Below, in pieces: positions 63,094 through 64,000 of a stretch of 64,000 nt of DNA (position 1 is the first letter of the stretch; each line of letters begins with the position of its first letter). Under the pieces are notes generated by a model that worked only from the letters and a program-made list of their open reading frames with translations, was not told the DNA's origin and did not search any database. The stretch comes from Burkholderia stabilis (GTDB lineage Bacteria > Pseudomonadota > Gammaproteobacteria > Burkholderiales > Burkholderiaceae), in assembly GCF_001742165.1 (NCBI RefSeq), contig NZ_CP016443.1:248001-312000 (forward strand), written 5' to 3'. Both the position numbers and the translations under genes were made by a program.

Positions 63094-64000
63094 TCACTGA
63101 CGCGGCCCGGCCATCTGCAGATAAAGCAGCGCACCGCCCGCGAGCAGCAGCGGGCACAGCAAGTACCATCCGGTCGTCAGGAACAACCCGGCGACCGCGA
63201 CCAGCGAAATCCATGCGCAGCGGTAAGCGATGCCCCGCGCGGCAGCAACTTCAGCGCGGCGGCCGCGCCGAGCCCGTACACCATCACGAAACACCCGGAC
63301 GTGACGAGCACGAGCGGCTTCGGCCCGACGTCCGAGATCGTCGTCGCGGCCAGTGCAATGGCCGCGAGCACGGCGATCACGCCAAGGCTGCGGCGCGGGA
63401 CGCCGCCGACCTGGCTGCCTTGTGCGAGCCACGCAGGCAACGCGCCGTCGCGCCCGAGCGCCGCACCGAGCTTCGCGGCGCCTGCGAAATACGCGTTCAT
63501 CGTGCCGAGCGTGAGCAGCAGCGCGGCCGCGGCGGCCAGCACCTGCGCATGACCGCCGATGCCGCCTGCGATTAGTTCGGCGAGCGGCGCGCCCGATCCG
63601 CCCGCGGACGGCCCGAGCACCGTCACGCTCGCGGCAGCGACCGACAGGTACAGGAACCCGACCACCACGACCGCGATGCCGGCCGAGCGCGGCATGTCGT
63701 GCGCGGGCCGGCGGAATTCGGCGGCGAGATGCGTGATCGCTTCCCAGCCGGCGAAGCTCCACACGAGCAGCGCGGCGGCCTGGCCGACCGCGAGCCAGCC
63801 GTGCGGCGCGAACGGATGGAGGTTCGACGTGCGTGCATGCGGCGCCGACGCGAGCACCGCGGCGAGCAGCAGCATGACGAGCAGGGCCGACAACACGAGC
63901 TGCATGCGGCCCGATACGGTGACGCCGAATGCATTCGCCGCCGACACGGTCGCGATCAGCGCGGCGGCCGTGACGATGACCGTCGTGTGCCCGCCGCCCG
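63094..64000 (-). pseudogene. APC-family amino acid exporter (YjeH-like), partial and frameshifted
   Basis: The gene enters from the right edge, so its N-terminus is not seen. The main frame has YjeH-like features (LLVWSFAGWEAITHLAAEFRRP; YGLGAAAALKLLPRG) down to about 63240, then turns to ASLTAAHG and stops. The other frame resumes with IAYRCAWISLVAVAGLFLTTG and ends at 63094. One G lost from a C/G run at 63233-63236 would explain it, restoring LPRGGIAYRCAW. Known YjeH exports methionine and branched-chain amino acids. Lesion or base-call error. Confidence 0.8.

Overview
The window is GC-rich (about two thirds G+C by eye), gene-dense DNA with the codon bias, gene set and operon style of a Burkholderia (probably B. 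cepacia complex) genome. The mix of catabolic operons, transporters and many local regulators suggests a secondary replicon rather than the core of chromosome 1, but that is inference. I see no rRNA, tRNA, insertion sequence, prophage or CRISPR array.

Layout. (1) 1-6846, minus strand: a tightly coupled phosphonate operon. It holds a class-I CDP-alcohol phosphatidyltransferase, a 2OG/Fe(II) oxygenase, a flippase-like membrane protein, a nucleotidyltransferase, PEP mutase fused to a second nucleotidyltransferase, phosphonopyruvate decarboxylase and 2-aminoethylphosphonate (AEP) transaminase, the last running off the window. Together they predict synthesis of an AEP, or hydroxy-AEP, headgroup lipid. 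An in-frame amber codon cuts the mutase-nucleotidyltransferase fusion exactly in its second domain. (2) 7501-17676: succinyl-CoA:acetate CoA-transferase, a DHA2 efflux pump with a divergent MarR regulator, a Sel1-repeat protein, a DUF2938 membrane protein with a divergent MerR regulator, an HhH protein, an RpoD-like sigma factor and two small envelope proteins. (3) 17713-29183: ilvD, then the complete trans-4-hydroxy-L-proline pathway in two divergent arms around a 250-base control region with a perfect 13-bp inverted repeat. (4) 29227-35510: a 3-hydroxybenzoate/gentisate operon with a divergent LysR regulator. (5) 35595-43746: a BigR-like sulfur regulator with two YeeE/YedE channels, DUF2917 with a frameshifted MocR regulator, a small gene under a LexA box, a cytochrome c peroxidase/metallophosphoesterase pair, a methyltransferase behind a MerR-type promoter and a small membrane protein. 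(6) 43820-55833: a BetT choline transporter, then an RpiR-iaaA-gsiABCD-P1 peptidase-M55 peptidase operon for taking up and hydrolysing unusual peptides. (7) 55869-64000: an alpha/beta hydrolase with a divergent AraC regulator, a probable small RNA, pcaHG, a YebB-like protein lacking its catalytic His, an XRE regulator, pcaQ, a HigBA-type toxin-antitoxin pair and a frameshifted, partial APC permease.

Metabolically, the window turns hydroxyproline into 2-oxoglutarate, 3-hydroxybenzoate into fumarate and pyruvate (through a probably glutathione-dependent isomerase), and protocatechuate into carboxymuconate. The CoA-transferase, peptide uptake and choline uptake genes fit the same picture of scavenging in a rhizosphere or host. 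Three genes carry lesions (one amber codon, two 1-base losses in G/C runs). The two frameshifts may be sequencing errors; the amber codon needs another explanation.
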